64,000 bases of DNA from Aeoliella straminimaris (GCF_024054565.1 NZ_JAMXLR010000072.1:124001-188000), one strand, 5' to 3'. Counted from the first letter of the stretch, positions 1 to 9,826 are shown. A program made the numbers and translations. The notes: a model not told the origin generated them from the sequence alone.

Positions 1-57
1 CAGAGTAACGTACGCAGCTACGAAGTACTCTACGTGTTTGCACTTGGGAGCATGGCT

Positions 58-2142
58 ATGAGCGAGCGTCGTTGTAAATGGATTTGTCTTTTCACTCTGG
101 TGGCCAGCTTGCCGCTTGTTGCGGTGCCGCGACTGATGGCGGAGGAGAGCCGATACGTTTTCAACCGTGCTCCGCTGGCAGCAAAGCAATACTGTGAGTT
201 GCCTTTGGGGGCCATTCAGCCTGAGGGCTGGCTGCGGGACGAACTCGAGCGGATGTCACAAGGCATGACGGGCCACTTGGATGAGTGGTATCCCGAGGTG
301 TGCGGGCCGCGCAACGCGTGGCTGGGTGGCGATGGCGACACCTGGGAGCGGGGACCCTACTGGATCGACGGTCTGTACCCACTGGCCAAGTTGCTTGAAG
401 ACGATGCCCTCGATGCCAAAGCCATGAAGTGGATCGAGTGGACGTTGGCAAATCAGCGTCCCGATGGACAGATCGGCCCGCGGACACTTCGCAAGGAAGA
501 TCGTACCCAGCCGCCTCCTGCAGGTGTGCAGATCCACAAGCCGGATGATTGGTGGCCTCGCATGGTCATGCTCAAGATACTTCAGCAGCACTATCTGGCG
601 ACGGGCGACCAGCGCGTACTGGAGTGCCTCGACCGGTACTTTCGGTATCAGCTAAAGGAACTGCCGAACCGGCCCTTGCACGATCCGCAGAATCCACGGT
701 CGGGGTCATGGTGGGCGGCCCAGCGCGGCGGCGACAACCTAATGATCGTATTGTGGTTCTACAACATCACCGGCGAGCAATACCTGCTGGACCTGGCTGA
801 ACTTCTCAGCGAGCAGACGGTGCCGGTGGCCAGTTGGTTCGGCCCTGGTGTCGACAATGTCATCCGCTTCCGGGGCGACCAAGGGCCAGCACTGCACTGC
901 GTGAACGTGGCCCAGATGATGAAGACTCCCGTCATTCGTTGGCAGTTGGATCAGAGTCAGCAGCGCCTCGATGCGGTGGAGAATGGCTTTGCCGACCTGC
1001 GCGTGTTTCATGGCCAACCGCACGGGCTATTTGGCGGCGACGAAGGCTTGCACGGCGACGGACCCGATCGCGGGTCGGAATTGTGTACGGCTGTAGAGAT
1101 GATGTTCTCGCTGGAAAAAATGTTCGAAATCACTGGCAATCCCATGTTCGGCGACCGACTCGAGCGGGTCGCCTACAACGCCCTGCCCACCCAGGCGACG
1201 GACGACTATCGCGGTCGACAATACTTCCAGCAGACGAATCAGGTACAGGTAACGGAAGGAGAACGCGACTTCTTTAACGATGGCGGAGAACGCCAAGTGT
1301 ACGGGCTACTCAACGGCTATCCCTGCTGCACCTGCAACATGCACCAAGGCTGGCCCAAATTCGCCCAGCATCTCTGGATGGCCAGCCGCGACAACGGATT
1401 GGCGGCCATCGCCTACGCGCCGTCGACCGTCACGGCACAGGTGGCCGACGGTCAGACGGCCACGTTGAAGATGGAAACCGGCTATCCGTTTGAAGAGGTT
1501 GTTTCTATTACCGTGTCGGTGAGCGAGCCGACCGTGTTTCCTTTGAATCTGCGGATTCCTGGATGGGCCGCGGCGGCGCGCGTCGAAGTCAACGGCGAGC
1601 CGACCGGCAAGCCGAACGCTGGCTGCATGCATGAGGTCGCCCGGGAGTGGAAGGATGGCGACGTCGTCACGCTGATTCTGCCAATGGACCTGCGAACTTC
1701 CCAGTGGTTCGCCCGCGGTGTGGCTATCGAACGGGGGCCACTGGTGTATGCCTTGGATGTTGGTGAAGCGTGGTCGGAGGTCGAGCGAGCCCGCCCGGAC
1801 GGCGTGCCCGACACGGCCATGCATCGTGGCTACATCGAGGTGCGACCAACGAGCCCTTGGAACTACGCGCTACCGGAGCGCGTGGTGCAGGATCCCCAGC
1901 AGCACATCGAAGTGGTGCAGGGTGAGGTGCCGAATCGTAACCCATGGACTCGTGAGGCGGCCCCGGTCCACCTGGTGACCAAGGGAATTCGACTTCCGTA
2001 CTGGACCCTCAACCGCAACTCGGCAGCAGTGCCGCCGCTCAGCAGCGCGCCGCGACCGAAGGACGCTCAGGAGGAAGAAATTACTCTGATTCCGTACGGC
2101 GCCACCACGGTTCGCACCGCGGTGTTCCCGTGGGTGAAATAG
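58..2142 (+). CDS. Glycoside hydrolase family 127 (DUF1680), beta-L-arabinofuranosidase-like, secreted
   Basis: Likely removes L-arabinofuranose or a related sugar from plant or algal glycans outside the cytoplasm. The protein (694 aa) opens with a signal peptide (hydrophobic stretch about residues 9-25, then AEES). The body matches the DUF1680/GH127 (alpha/alpha)6 barrel. Seen directly: Glu341 and Cys343 in SELC, and Cys423-Cys424 in YPCCTCN. In the characterised enzyme HypBA1 a Glu, one Cys and a CC pair at very similar spacing form the zinc site with the cysteine nucleophile, so the active site looks intact. ATG 58 was chosen because GGGAG at 46-50 sits 7 nt upstream; ATG 52 and GTG 34 are in frame. 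Convergent with the next gene, 37 bp away. The exact substrate is inference. Confidence 0.85.
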   Translation: MSERRCKWICLFTLVASLPLVAVPRLMAEESRYVFNRAPLAAKQYCELPLGAIQPEGWLRDELERMSQGMTGHLDEWYPEVCGPRNAWLGGDGDTWERGPYWIDGLYPLAKLLEDDALDAKAMKWIEWTLANQRPDGQIGPRTLRKEDRTQPPPAGVQIHKPDDWWPRMVMLKILQQHYLATGDQRVLECLDRYFRYQLKELPNRPLHDPQNPRSGSWWAAQRGGDNLMIVLWFYNITGEQYLLDLAELLSEQTVPVASWFGPGVDNVIRFRGDQGPALHCVNVAQMMKTPVIRWQLDQSQQRLDAVENGFADLRVFHGQPHGLFGGDEGLHGDGPDRGSELCTAVEMMFSLEKMFEITGNPMFGDRLERVAYNALPTQATDDYRGRQYFQQTNQVQVTEGERDFFNDGGERQVYGLLNGYPCCTCNMHQGWPKFAQHLWMASRDNGLAAIAYAPSTVTAQVADGQTATLKMETGYPFEEVVSITVSVSEPTVFPLNLRIPGWAAAARVEVNGEPTGKPNAGCMHEVAREWKDGDVVTLILPMDLRTSQWFARGVAIERGPLVYALDVGEAWSEVERARPDGVPDTAMHRGYIEVRPTSPWNYALPERVVQDPQQHIEVVQGEVPNRNPWTREAAPVHLVTKGIRLPYWTLNRNSAAVPPLSSAPRPKDAQEEEITLIPYGATTVRTAVFPWVK

Positions 2143-2179
2143 TGACGTAAGCAGGCGACAAGTTCCGTCTCGCAAGACG

Positions 2180-3112
2180 CTAGCGAATTTGGACTTCGTG
2201 TCGGCGTTTTGATTCTTCGCGCTGGAAGATGGGCCCGACTTCCACCACGCAGCTATCGCCCTTGGCGCGGATGTGCGCGCAGTCGGGCGAGGAGGTGGCG
2301 CCGCTTTTTTCACCAGGATAGAACGCCGAAGTTCCCTGGATCGCTACCTTCTCGCCGTTGATCCGAGGCCAGCCAAACGTGATGTTGACCTTGGGGATCG
2401 ACGAGCGGGGAATTTCGCGGGTCGAGTAGACTTCGACAAACGCTGAATGCCGGCCCCAGAAGGTGAACTCGTCTCCTTCGAACAGCAGGCTGCCGACGTC
2501 GAAGGTCGAGTCGTCGGCATGGTCCTTTACCTGGCAAGCAAACCAAGTAGCGGGTTCTCCGTTGCGCTCGATTGTGTCGCCCTTCGTGACGCTCCACGTG
2601 TAGGAGCCTTTCTTCCATTTGAAAGGGCGGCGGACGCTGGCAAATTCCCCTTCGTACCCGGCGCTCTCGACCAGGCAATCGTCGGCCGCCATGCGGACGT
2701 GGTCGAGGCCGATGGGAGTCTTCTTATCGGACGACCATCGCGAGAAAATCGCGCCGCGGCCCCGAGACACTCGCTCGCGATCTTCCTTGCTGGCCCAGCC
2801 GTTGATGTTGGTCTGGATTCCGCCGTAGAACTGCAGGCCATTGATTTTGGCGATGCCACACGGCGAAATGTAAAGGTTGTAGGTCTCGGGGACGTCGCGA
2901 TCAATGGCGACGTCCATCTCCAGCGAGGTGAACTTCTCTACCGGCCCCGCAAAGTTCCACCAGATGTTCGCCACGTGCCAGGGGCGGCGCGGAAGCTTCA
3001 CGCCAAGTTCCTCGGCCATCGCCTCGGGAGAAGGCTGAGCACACGGATCGTCCGCCAATGCCAAGGTATTCAAAGTAGCCAGTAACATCATCGTCGCAAT
3101 CACCAAACGCAT
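2180..3112 (-). CDS. Secreted protein, DUF3472-like, unknown function
   Basis: 310 aa. An N-terminal signal peptide is clear (MRLVIATMMLLATLNTLALA then DDP), which fixes the start at 3112 although the frame is open to 3418. The rest is soluble, with many Trp and Phe and segments such as FYGGIQT and GAIFSRWS, which I associate with the DUF3472/DUF5077 type of secreted proteins found next to polysaccharide-degrading enzymes. No catalytic residues can be named. It lies between GH127 and GH92 genes and points away from GH92, so a role in binding or trimming the same glycan is plausible but inferred. Confidence 0.65.
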   Translation of the reverse strand: MRLVIATMMLLATLNTLALADDPCAQPSPEAMAEELGVKLPRRPWHVANIWWNFAGPVEKFTSLEMDVAIDRDVPETYNLYISPCGIAKINGLQFYGGIQTNINGWASKEDRERVSRGRGAIFSRWSSDKKTPIGLDHVRMAADDCLVESAGYEGEFASVRRPFKWKKGSYTWSVTKGDTIERNGEPATWFACQVKDHADDSTFDVGSLLFEGDEFTFWGRHSAFVEVYSTREIPRSSIPKVNITFGWPRINGEKVAIQGTSAFYPGEKSGATSSPDCAHIRAKGDSCVVEVGPIFQREESKRRHEVQIR

Positions 3113-3539
3113 CGCTGTGTTCACCTCAATGTTTCGGAAGGGGCAGCACTCGCGCGAACGGTAAACCGCAGTGCTGCGTCGAAGTCGTGCGAGACAGTAT
3201 ATCCGCGGTGTTGTTGCGACTCCAAATGGGCTAATCTTCGCAGACCTCGTCACATTCGATGAACTGGAGGTATTAGTCGTATGGGTTTGGGTGCAGATGG
3301 GCGCCGGCGTGGGCTTGTTGGTCGGCTCACGTCGCTTCAACGTACTACGGAAAGATGCCATCTCGGTCCCAAAAGTTCGGAACTCGAGACAGACAAATGA
3401 CCCGAGGTGCGTATTCATCTATACTACGTTCAACCTCGACCTCGCCGGTCACTGAGACGCTTGAGACTTATCGTTACCGCGGCGGACAGGCCATTGGGCC
3501 AGCTTGATTTTCCACATCACCTATTCAGCCAATAACATC
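3113..3539. other. Divergent intergenic region between DUF3472-like and GH92 genes
   Basis: 427 bp between two outward-facing genes, so it should hold both promoters. In-frame upstream extensions of both neighbours run through it but do not read like real protein and lack signal peptides. I see no RNA gene, repeat or convincing -35/-10 pair. Confidence 0.5.
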
Positions 3540-5861
3540 ATGTCGACTTTTCACCACCAGTCTTCGCATCGTGTGCCGAATGCTTTCACTTCTTGCGGTT
3601 TCGCGGTGATGGTGCTGCTTCTGTTCGGCTCCCTTGCTGCCGTGGCGGAGGACTACACCAAGCTGGTGAATCCATTCATCGGTACCGGCGGCCACGGCCA
3701 CACTTTTCCTGGGGCGACAACGCCTTACGGCATGGTTCAACTGAGTCCCGACACACGCACCGATGGATGGGATGCTTGCGGCGGCTACCACTACTCAGAC
3801 CATACGATTCGTGGCTTCAGCCACACCCACCTCAGCGGCACCGGCATCGGCGATCTGGGTGACGTGCTGTTCATGCCGGTGGTGGGCGAGGCGCACGTGC
3901 AACCAGGGGCGGGCGAGAACCCCGACACTGGTTATCGCGCCCGCTTCCGTCATGAGAGCGAGCAGGCCGAACCCGGATACTATCGCGTGCACCTGGACGA
4001 TTACGATGTCGACGTCGAACTGACGGCCACCCCTCGCGTTGGATTCCATCGATACACCTTCCCGCAGAATACCGCTCCGCAGATCGTGATCGACCTGGGA
4101 CACACCATCCACAGTCATCAAAATCCCGAGACCGAGTTGAAGGTCGTTGGCGACCGGGAGATCGCCGGGCTCAAGCGAACCCAAGGCTGGGCGCAGAATC
4201 ACTTCGTTTACTTTCATGCCAAGTTCAATCGGCCCTTCAAGTACAAGCTCTATAGCGGTGGCAACGAGCAGCAAGGCAACACGGTGACCAATCGCGGCGG
4301 CACTCAGGCCGTGCTGACATTTGACGAGGGCGACCAGGAGACGCTGCTCGCCCAGGTCGCCGTCTCAGCGGTCGATTACGAAGGGGCTCGCAAGAATCTG
4401 GAAGCCGAAGCCACTGAAACCGATTTCGACACGGTCCGCCAGCAGGCTCACCAGGCGTGGGAGAAGCAGCTCAGTCGCGTCGAGGTGAAGGGTGGCACCG
4501 CGGACGATCGCACCATCTTCTATACCGCCATGTATCACACGGCCATCAGCCCCAATCTGTTTTCGGATGTCGATGGTCGCTACCGTGGCATGGACCAGCA
4601 GATTCACCATTCGGACCAGGGGCCCGTCTACACCGTCTTCTCGCTGTGGGACACCTTCCGGGCATTTCACCCGCTGCTCACGATTACCGATCCGGACCGC
4701 AACGCCGCGTTTATTCGGACATTGTTGACTCAGTACGAGCAAGGGGGCTCGCTGCCGAAATGGGAACTCGCCGGCAACTACACGGGCACGATGATCGGGT
4801 ACCACTCGGTGTCCGTCATCGTAGACGCCTACGAGAAGGGCTGCCGCGACTTCGACATCGACAAGGCCTACGAGGCCGTTGTCTATGCGTCGAATTACCA
4901 CGAGGGAGAGCCGCAGATTGCTTCGCAAGGCGCTCGCGACAAGTTGAATCCCAGGGCCAAAAAGCTCAATGCGGAACTTGGGTTCGTTCCCTCCGATCGG
5001 GAAAACGAGTCGGTTTCGAAGGCGCTGGAGTACGCCTATAACGACTGGTGCATTGCCCAGTTCGCTGAGAGCCTGGGCAAGGCCGAGGACGCCGAGCAGT
5101 ACCGCCAGCGGGCCAAGCGTTACCGAGAGTACTACGACGCTGAGACCGGTTTCATGCGTGGTCGCAACGCCGACCGTTCGTGGAAGACACCCTTCAACCC
5201 CAAGTTTTCCGAGCATCGTCGCGACGATTACACCGAAGGCAACGCTTGGCAGTGGACCTGGTTTGTGCCCCACGACGTCGATGGCCTGGTGGACCTGATG
5301 GGTAGTACCGAGTCGTTTACCACGAAGCTCGATCAACTGTTCAGCGAGGATTCGACCATCGAAGGCGAGAACTCGTCGGCCGATATCTCAGGCTTGATCG
5401 GACAGTACGCCCACGGAAACGAGCCCAGCCACCACGTGACTCACCTGTATAACTTCGTTGGTCAGCCATGGAAGACCCAAGCCCTGGTCGACCAGGTGCT
5501 GCACACCCTGTATCACAACGACCCGGATGGCCTGTCCGGCAACGAAGACTGTGGCCAAATGTCGGCCTGGTACCTGCTGAACGCCATAGGCTTCTACCAG
5601 GTATGCCCCGGCAACCCTACCTATTCACTGGGCCGGCCGCTGTTCGACGAGGTGACGATCCACCTGCCCAGCGGCAAACAGTTCACCGTGCGGGCGAAGA
5701 ACAATTCGCTCGAGAATCTCTACATCCAGTCCGCCAGCCTGAACGGCCAGCCGATGGACTCGCCTTTCTTCACGCACGACGAGATCCTGGCGGGCGGCGT
5801 GCTCGAAGTGGTCATGGGGCCGGAGCCGAACAAGGAGGCGCTGGTGCCGAAGGGGAAGTAA
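3540..5861 (+). CDS. Glycoside hydrolase family 92 alpha-mannosidase, exported
   Basis: 773 aa exo-alpha-mannosidase of the calcium-dependent GH92 family, releasing mannose from N-glycan or mannan ends. A signal peptide occupies about residues 15-36 (hydrophobic FAVMVLLLFGSLAAV, then AED). The N-terminal beta domain starts with the family hallmark FIGTGGHGHTFPGA and PYGMVQLSPDT, followed by GFSHTHLSGTG. The C-terminal barrel carries HGNEPSHH and LSGNEDCGQMSAWY, the regions holding the catalytic acid/base residues and calcium ligands in characterised members. Length is normal for the family. ATG 3540 was preferred over an in-frame TTG at 3504 because it leaves a normal signal peptide; no good Shine-Dalgarno is visible. 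Confidence 0.92.
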   Translation: MSTFHHQSSHRVPNAFTSCGFAVMVLLLFGSLAAVAEDYTKLVNPFIGTGGHGHTFPGATTPYGMVQLSPDTRTDGWDACGGYHYSDHTIRGFSHTHLSGTGIGDLGDVLFMPVVGEAHVQPGAGENPDTGYRARFRHESEQAEPGYYRVHLDDYDVDVELTATPRVGFHRYTFPQNTAPQIVIDLGHTIHSHQNPETELKVVGDREIAGLKRTQGWAQNHFVYFHAKFNRPFKYKLYSGGNEQQGNTVTNRGGTQAVLTFDEGDQETLLAQVAVSAVDYEGARKNLEAEATETDFDTVRQQAHQAWEKQLSRVEVKGGTADDRTIFYTAMYHTAISPNLFSDVDGRYRGMDQQIHHSDQGPVYTVFSLWDTFRAFHPLLTITDPDRNAAFIRTLLTQYEQGGSLPKWELAGNYTGTMIGYHSVSVIVDAYEKGCRDFDIDKAYEAVVYASNYHEGEPQIASQGARDKLNPRAKKLNAELGFVPSDRENESVSKALEYAYNDWCIAQFAESLGKAEDAEQYRQRAKRYREYYDAETGFMRGRNADRSWKTPFNPKFSEHRRDDYTEGNAWQWTWFVPHDVDGLVDLMGSTESFTTKLDQLFSEDSTIEGENSSADISGLIGQYAHGNEPSHHVTHLYNFVGQPWKTQALVDQVLHTLYHNDPDGLSGNEDCGQMSAWYLLNAIGFYQVCPGNPTYSLGRPLFDEVTIHLPSGKQFTVRAKNNSLENLYIQSASLNGQPMDSPFFTHDEILAGGVLEVVMGPEPNKEALVPKGK

Positions 5862-5972
5862 TGGGCTGCTTCGCACCGTCGTCAGATGGGAACCTTCGTT
5901 CTTGAGGACGGCCTCAATGTTCAAGGGGGTAGTAGTATCTTCGCGAGGCCAGTATGCAGGCCCGCAATTTTC

Positions 5973-6899
5973 CTAGTGAATGTCGACCTCCACGCTGCCA
6001 ATCCCGCCGCGATAGTAGCTGAACCGCACATTCGGGTGTCGGGCGAGCAGCGACATCGGCACCGCGGTATCGGCGATATTTTTGGAGATCATCAGGGCCG
6101 TCAGGCGAATGCCGAACACGTTGTCGTGGTGGCCGGGGTGCCAGATCGAGACGCAGTCCGATTTCCAGGTCTCCAACGGTCCTACCGTCGCGGCCTGTGT
6201 CGGTACCTGAGAAACGTACCCACCGCCCGACGTGCGGGCGTTCTGAATGATGGTCAGTGGATGCAGGTCGGTAACCCTGGTGCCCAGCTTCAGGTACTCT
6301 TCGGGCGGTGGTGGCTCGTCCAGAAACGCTCCTTCGCGTTTGGGCGGGTCGTTAAAGGCCCAGTGTTTCACTTCGCCTTGGCCTCCCTGCATTAGCAGGC
6401 ACCGCACCTGGTCGTAGCTTTCGGAGTAGGCTTTCAGATCCACGGGGAAATGGATGTTCTCCTTCGGCATCTCCAGTTCCGGCCGGATGCGATCGAAGCA
6501 GAGCTTCATGTCGGCACGAGCAAACGACAGCGGGTGGTCGGAGGTCACTGGCTTTCCGTCTTCGATCCACTCGTCCATGCCCCAGAAATGGGCGTGTCGC
6601 AGGTCGATCTCCAGGGCATTGACGATCTCCGCCACCAGCGGCAGTTGTTCGGTGGGGCCGATGGGACCACAGATGCCAACGGGATTGTCCGCCGTGGCCT
6701 GCTGCCAGGTCTGCACGTACTCGAGTGCTTCGGCACAGTAGAACTCTTCGAGCGTGTCGTACAGTTTGACCTCAAAACCTGGCCGCGACAGCCCGGCGAG
6801 ATCATCGGCGGTAAGGCGCGCGGCATCCGCCAGGATTTCGGGGTCGAGCGTGGTGTAGTCCCACCAGTCGGCGGCGACTTTGCTGATTGGGCGTGCCAT
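5973..6899 (-). CDS. nagB: Glucosamine-6-phosphate deaminase/isomerase-like protein
   Basis: 308 aa cytoplasmic member of the NagB/6-phosphogluconolactonase superfamily, expected to turn glucosamine-6-phosphate into fructose-6-phosphate and ammonia. Visible signatures: an N-terminal phosphate-loop-like GICGPIGPTEQ, the FWGMDEW segment that corresponds to the catalytic Asp region (F-MDEY in classical NagB), and KHWAFNDP, which keeps the His-x-Ala-Phe-Asn of the active site although the usual LGIG-DGH context is altered. It starts 2 nt after the stop of the PIG-L gene, so the two are almost certainly cotranscribed. The divergence from E. coli NagB means the exact sugar phosphate is uncertain. 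Confidence 0.78.
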   Translation of the reverse strand: MARPISKVAADWWDYTTLDPEILADAARLTADDLAGLSRPGFEVKLYDTLEEFYCAEALEYVQTWQQATADNPVGICGPIGPTEQLPLVAEIVNALEIDLRHAHFWGMDEWIEDGKPVTSDHPLSFARADMKLCFDRIRPELEMPKENIHFPVDLKAYSESYDQVRCLLMQGGQGEVKHWAFNDPPKREGAFLDEPPPPEEYLKLGTRVTDLHPLTIIQNARTSGGGYVSQVPTQAATVGPLETWKSDCVSIWHPGHHDNVFGIRLTALMISKNIADTAVPMSLLARHPNVRFSYYRGGIGSVEVDIH

Positions 6900-6901
6900 G
6901 G

Positions 6902-7663
6902 CTACGATTGGTCTCCAAGTAATTCGCTAAGCAGGTCGTTCTGCGGAAACGGGTGTCCCCGATGCTGCTGAAACGCTTCGGCATACGCGGTTCCGGCTTG
7001 TTCGCCCCGCATGACGCCATGCCGCCGCATCGCCTCGATGTATTCATCCATTCCATGGTGCGCCCGCAACCAGTCCCGCTGCGAGGCGTGGCAGGCAAGC
7101 ATCTCAACTTTGCGGTCGATCACGCTCGAAACGTCCACCAAGGTAGAGCAGGGCGATTCGGCCCCAGTGTAGGGATTGCGGCCTTCGATGGGGTCGGAGT
7201 AATAGAGCCATGGGATCGTGGCGCCCTCGGGACGCGGCTGATCCGAAACATTCGGCACCGGGAAGGCAAAAGCCGCAGTGCGGGCAAGCAGGTGAACCTG
7301 CTCGTGGTCGAGCATGTAGTCTTCGCGCGGATGCGTCAGCACCAACGTGGGATTCACCTGGCGAAACAGATCGATGGCCTTTTGGATCGCTCGCTCGTTG
7401 AACACGACTTTCACATCACGCTCGCCAAGGCAGTGATAGGTCCCATCGATCAGCCGGGCAGAACTGGCCGCCTCGCGCTGGCGAACCTCGGCAATCTCGT
7501 CCGCCGGCAAGGTCATCGAACCGCCATCGCCCGCGGTGGCCGTGGCAATGTGAATCTGCCACCCCAGGTCTTTCAGCCGCAATAGCGTCCCTGCACACAG
7601 GATCTCGGCATCGTCAGGGTGGGCGAAGAAGGCCAGGGCAACCGTGCGTTCCGGAGTAGTCAT
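6902..7663 (-). CDS. PIG-L (LmbE) family zinc deacetylase
   Basis: 253 aa. PIG-L enzymes use one zinc to remove the acetyl group from N-acetylglucosaminyl compounds. The metal-binding motif AHPDDAE is at residues 14-20, and the second conserved block, HPREDYMLDHEQVH, lies mid-protein. No signal peptide, so cytoplasmic. It is the first gene of a two-gene unit with the nagB-like gene. In Bacteroidetes the two domains occur as one fused protein, which supports a joint role in amino-sugar breakdown (deacetylation, then deamination). That the substrate is GlcNAc or its phosphate is inference. Confidence 0.88.
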   Translation of the reverse strand: MTTPERTVALAFFAHPDDAEILCAGTLLRLKDLGWQIHIATATAGDGGSMTLPADEIAEVRQREAASSARLIDGTYHCLGERDVKVVFNERAIQKAIDLFRQVNPTLVLTHPREDYMLDHEQVHLLARTAAFAFPVPNVSDQPRPEGATIPWLYYSDPIEGRNPYTGAESPCSTLVDVSSVIDRKVEMLACHASQRDWLRAHHGMDEYIEAMRRHGVMRGEQAGTAYAEAFQQHRGHPFPQNDLLSELLGDQS

Positions 7664-8254
7664 AAGGTGCTTGAATTGCGGGCGGTAGCAATGGGCGGTT
7701 CTGACGAAATGTGTCCTACCACCCCATCACATGGTGGTATCGAGGTGAGTATAGCGGCAAGCTCCCCGGGGTGCCAAATGCTCGTGGACTCAAGGTGGCC
7801 GCCGTTACCGCCCGGATTGAACTGCACCGTGGGCCGCCGGCGAGACGACGGATCTTTCGCGGCATCGCTGACGTTCGCAATTCGGGTCTTCACCATCTGT
7901 ACGAACTTGTACAGATGGCATGTTGGAGAGATATCGGTGCCTTTGGGACAGGTGCGCACCCTACTGCATTATTGTTCCATCGGCGGGCACTTTCGCTGGA
8001 GGGCACAACGGTTGAGAGATTTGGGCCGGCAATCACGGGGCTCAACCAGGCGGGGCATGGTTGCCGGCTGATCAAACTTGGAAATACATCTCAAATTGCC
8101 GTTGCTCTGCCTCCGAGTGGCATCCGGCGGAAGGATCCGAATCTGGCAAGGGTTGCAACCGGCGCTCACAGCAATGAAAATTGGTTTTTGAAAGGGTTTT
8201 GCTTTCACTGTTCCAACTATCCATTGATACAAGTTATCTTGACGAGGTGTCGTG
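7664..8254. other. Divergent intergenic region upstream of PIG-L and HlyD-like genes
   Basis: 591 bp without a credible gene; open frames here read as low-quality sequence. It contains one clear dyad (7893-7918, listed separately) and an A/T-richer stretch at about 8180-8240 just before the HlyD-like gene. Both flanking promoters should lie here. Confidence 0.5.
7893..7918. promoter_or_regulatory. 10-bp inverted repeat with 6-nt spacer, possible operator
   Basis: Arms CCATCTGTAC (7893-7902) and GTACAGATGG (7909-7918) are perfect complements around GAACTT. There is no T-run on either side, so it does not look like an intrinsic terminator. The core CTGTAC-N6-GTACAG has the symmetry of a dimeric repressor site. 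It lies about 230 bp upstream of the PIG-L start and 335 bp upstream of the HlyD-like start. Function is inferred from symmetry alone. Confidence 0.4.
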
Positions 8255-9772
8255 ATGCTACAACGTGCTGCAATACTGAGCTTTCTGCTTTCGCCCTTGC
8301 TTCTAGTTGCCGTAGCCTCTGCCCAAGACAAGGCGTCGCCTGGCGACAAGGCATCCGACAACGTGGCCGCCGACGGGAAAGCGTCGCATAACGGCGAAGC
8401 AAAGGCCGCCAAGACCCTGGTCGTCGAAGCAGTACCTCTGAAGGTTACCACCGATGTAGAAGGGACCTTTGTCGCCCGCGAAGCGGCCGAAGTTGTCTTG
8501 CGACCTAAAGAGTGGAAGAAGTTTCAGATCGTCGAGATCGTGCCACACGGATCGACCGTCAGCAAGGGGGAAGTGCTGGTAAGATTCGAGAGCAAGGAAC
8601 TCGATGAACAAATCGAGGACGTCGAACTAGAGTTGCGACTGAGCGAACTCGCCATCTTGAAGGCCGAGCAAGAGTTGCCGCGGGCGACCGAGGAGATCGA
8701 AAGGCAACACAAACAGGCACAACGGGCATTCGAAGAGGCCAAGGCCGACTATCAGAGGTATCGAGAGGTCGAACGCAAGATGTCGCTCAAGTCGGCCGAG
8801 ATGAGACTCAAAGCCATCAAGCAAAGTGTCGAGAACGCGCGTGAGGAGTTACGTCAACTAGAAAAAATGTATGAAGCCGACGATCTGACCGAGGAAACCG
8901 AGGAAATCATTCTTCAGCGGCAGCGCAGCGATGTCGAGCAGGCTGAATTCCGACTCGAAAATGCCAAGCACGATCACAAGGTGACCGTCAACATCGACAT
9001 CCCGCGTCGCGATATCGCTCGCAAGGAGAGCCTTGATCAAAGCGAACTGGCGCTCCAACGCGCCAAGACGGCACTCGAAACCGATCGAGCACGTGCGAAG
9101 TACGAACTCGAGCAGCAACGGCAGTCGCGTTTGGAAGCCATCGAACGGCACGCCAATCTGGTTCAGGATCGTTCGCTTCTTGAGGTTCGATCGCCGGCCG
9201 ATGGGGTGGTGTACTACGGCGGCGCCGTCGAAGGGAAGTGGGACGACACTTCGAAGCTGATCGGCAGCATGCGGCCGTTTGGCGATGCGCCGATCGACTC
9301 GGTGATGATGACCATCGTCAAAACGAGACCCCTGTACGTGATTGGCAGCGTAGAAGAGGGCGCCCGACCAAGCATCAAGATTGGACAAGCAGCGACCATC
9401 GAGACAGCCGCCGAAGAGGGGCCGAAACTCTCGGGTAAACTCAAGAAGATTTCGAAAATTCCGCAAGGCGATAAGAAGTATCGAGTCGAATTGTCCGTCG
9501 AATCGAAGGGAATTCCCGACTGGGTTGTGCCCGGGCTTTCGGCCAAAGCCGAGATAACTACCTATGAGAACTCCGAGGCGTTGATGGTTCCGAAATCGGC
9601 CGTCAAGACAGATGACCAGGATCCTGACGCCAAGTATGTGATGATCGCGTCACCCGAGATCGACAAACCTCAGAAGAGAGCCGTCAAAGTCGGCAAGAGC
9701 AAAGACGGCAAGGTCGAAATCGTCGATGGCCTGAAGGCAGGCGATAAGGTTCTCCTCAAAAAAGACCAATAA
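8255..9772 (+). CDS. HlyD/RND-type periplasmic adaptor (membrane fusion) protein
   Basis: 505 aa. Signal peptide at residues 1-24 (MLQRAAILSFLLSPLLLVAVASAQ), then a polar linker, a biotinyl-lipoyl-like half (about 60-105), a very long charged coiled coil (about 110-300) that forms the alpha-hairpin in this family, the second lipoyl half (RSPADGVVYYGG, about 315) and beta-barrel domains to the end (GLKAGDKVLL). Such proteins bridge an inner-membrane transporter and an outer-membrane channel, but neither partner is adjacent. ATG 8255 follows GAGG by 7 nt; GTG 8252 is the alternative. The next gene follows after 54 bp on the same strand. Confidence 0.8.
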   Translation: MLQRAAILSFLLSPLLLVAVASAQDKASPGDKASDNVAADGKASHNGEAKAAKTLVVEAVPLKVTTDVEGTFVAREAAEVVLRPKEWKKFQIVEIVPHGSTVSKGEVLVRFESKELDEQIEDVELELRLSELAILKAEQELPRATEEIERQHKQAQRAFEEAKADYQRYREVERKMSLKSAEMRLKAIKQSVENAREELRQLEKMYEADDLTEETEEIILQRQRSDVEQAEFRLENAKHDHKVTVNIDIPRRDIARKESLDQSELALQRAKTALETDRARAKYELEQQRQSRLEAIERHANLVQDRSLLEVRSPADGVVYYGGAVEGKWDDTSKLIGSMRPFGDAPIDSVMMTIVKTRPLYVIGSVEEGARPSIKIGQAATIETAAEEGPKLSGKLKKISKIPQGDKKYRVELSVESKGIPDWVVPGLSAKAEITTYENSEALMVPKSAVKTDDQDPDAKYVMIASPEIDKPQKRAVKVGKSKDGKVEIVDGLKAGDKVLLKKDQ

Positions 9773-9826
9773 CAACCTGTCCCTGAGGCGACTGGCCTTC
9801 GTATAACCGAATCGCGCGAGGATCTC

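Noticed and set aside
8180..8254. Possible riboswitch or structured leader before the HlyD-like gene
   Set aside because: I could not build a stable multi-helix structure or match a known riboswitch core.
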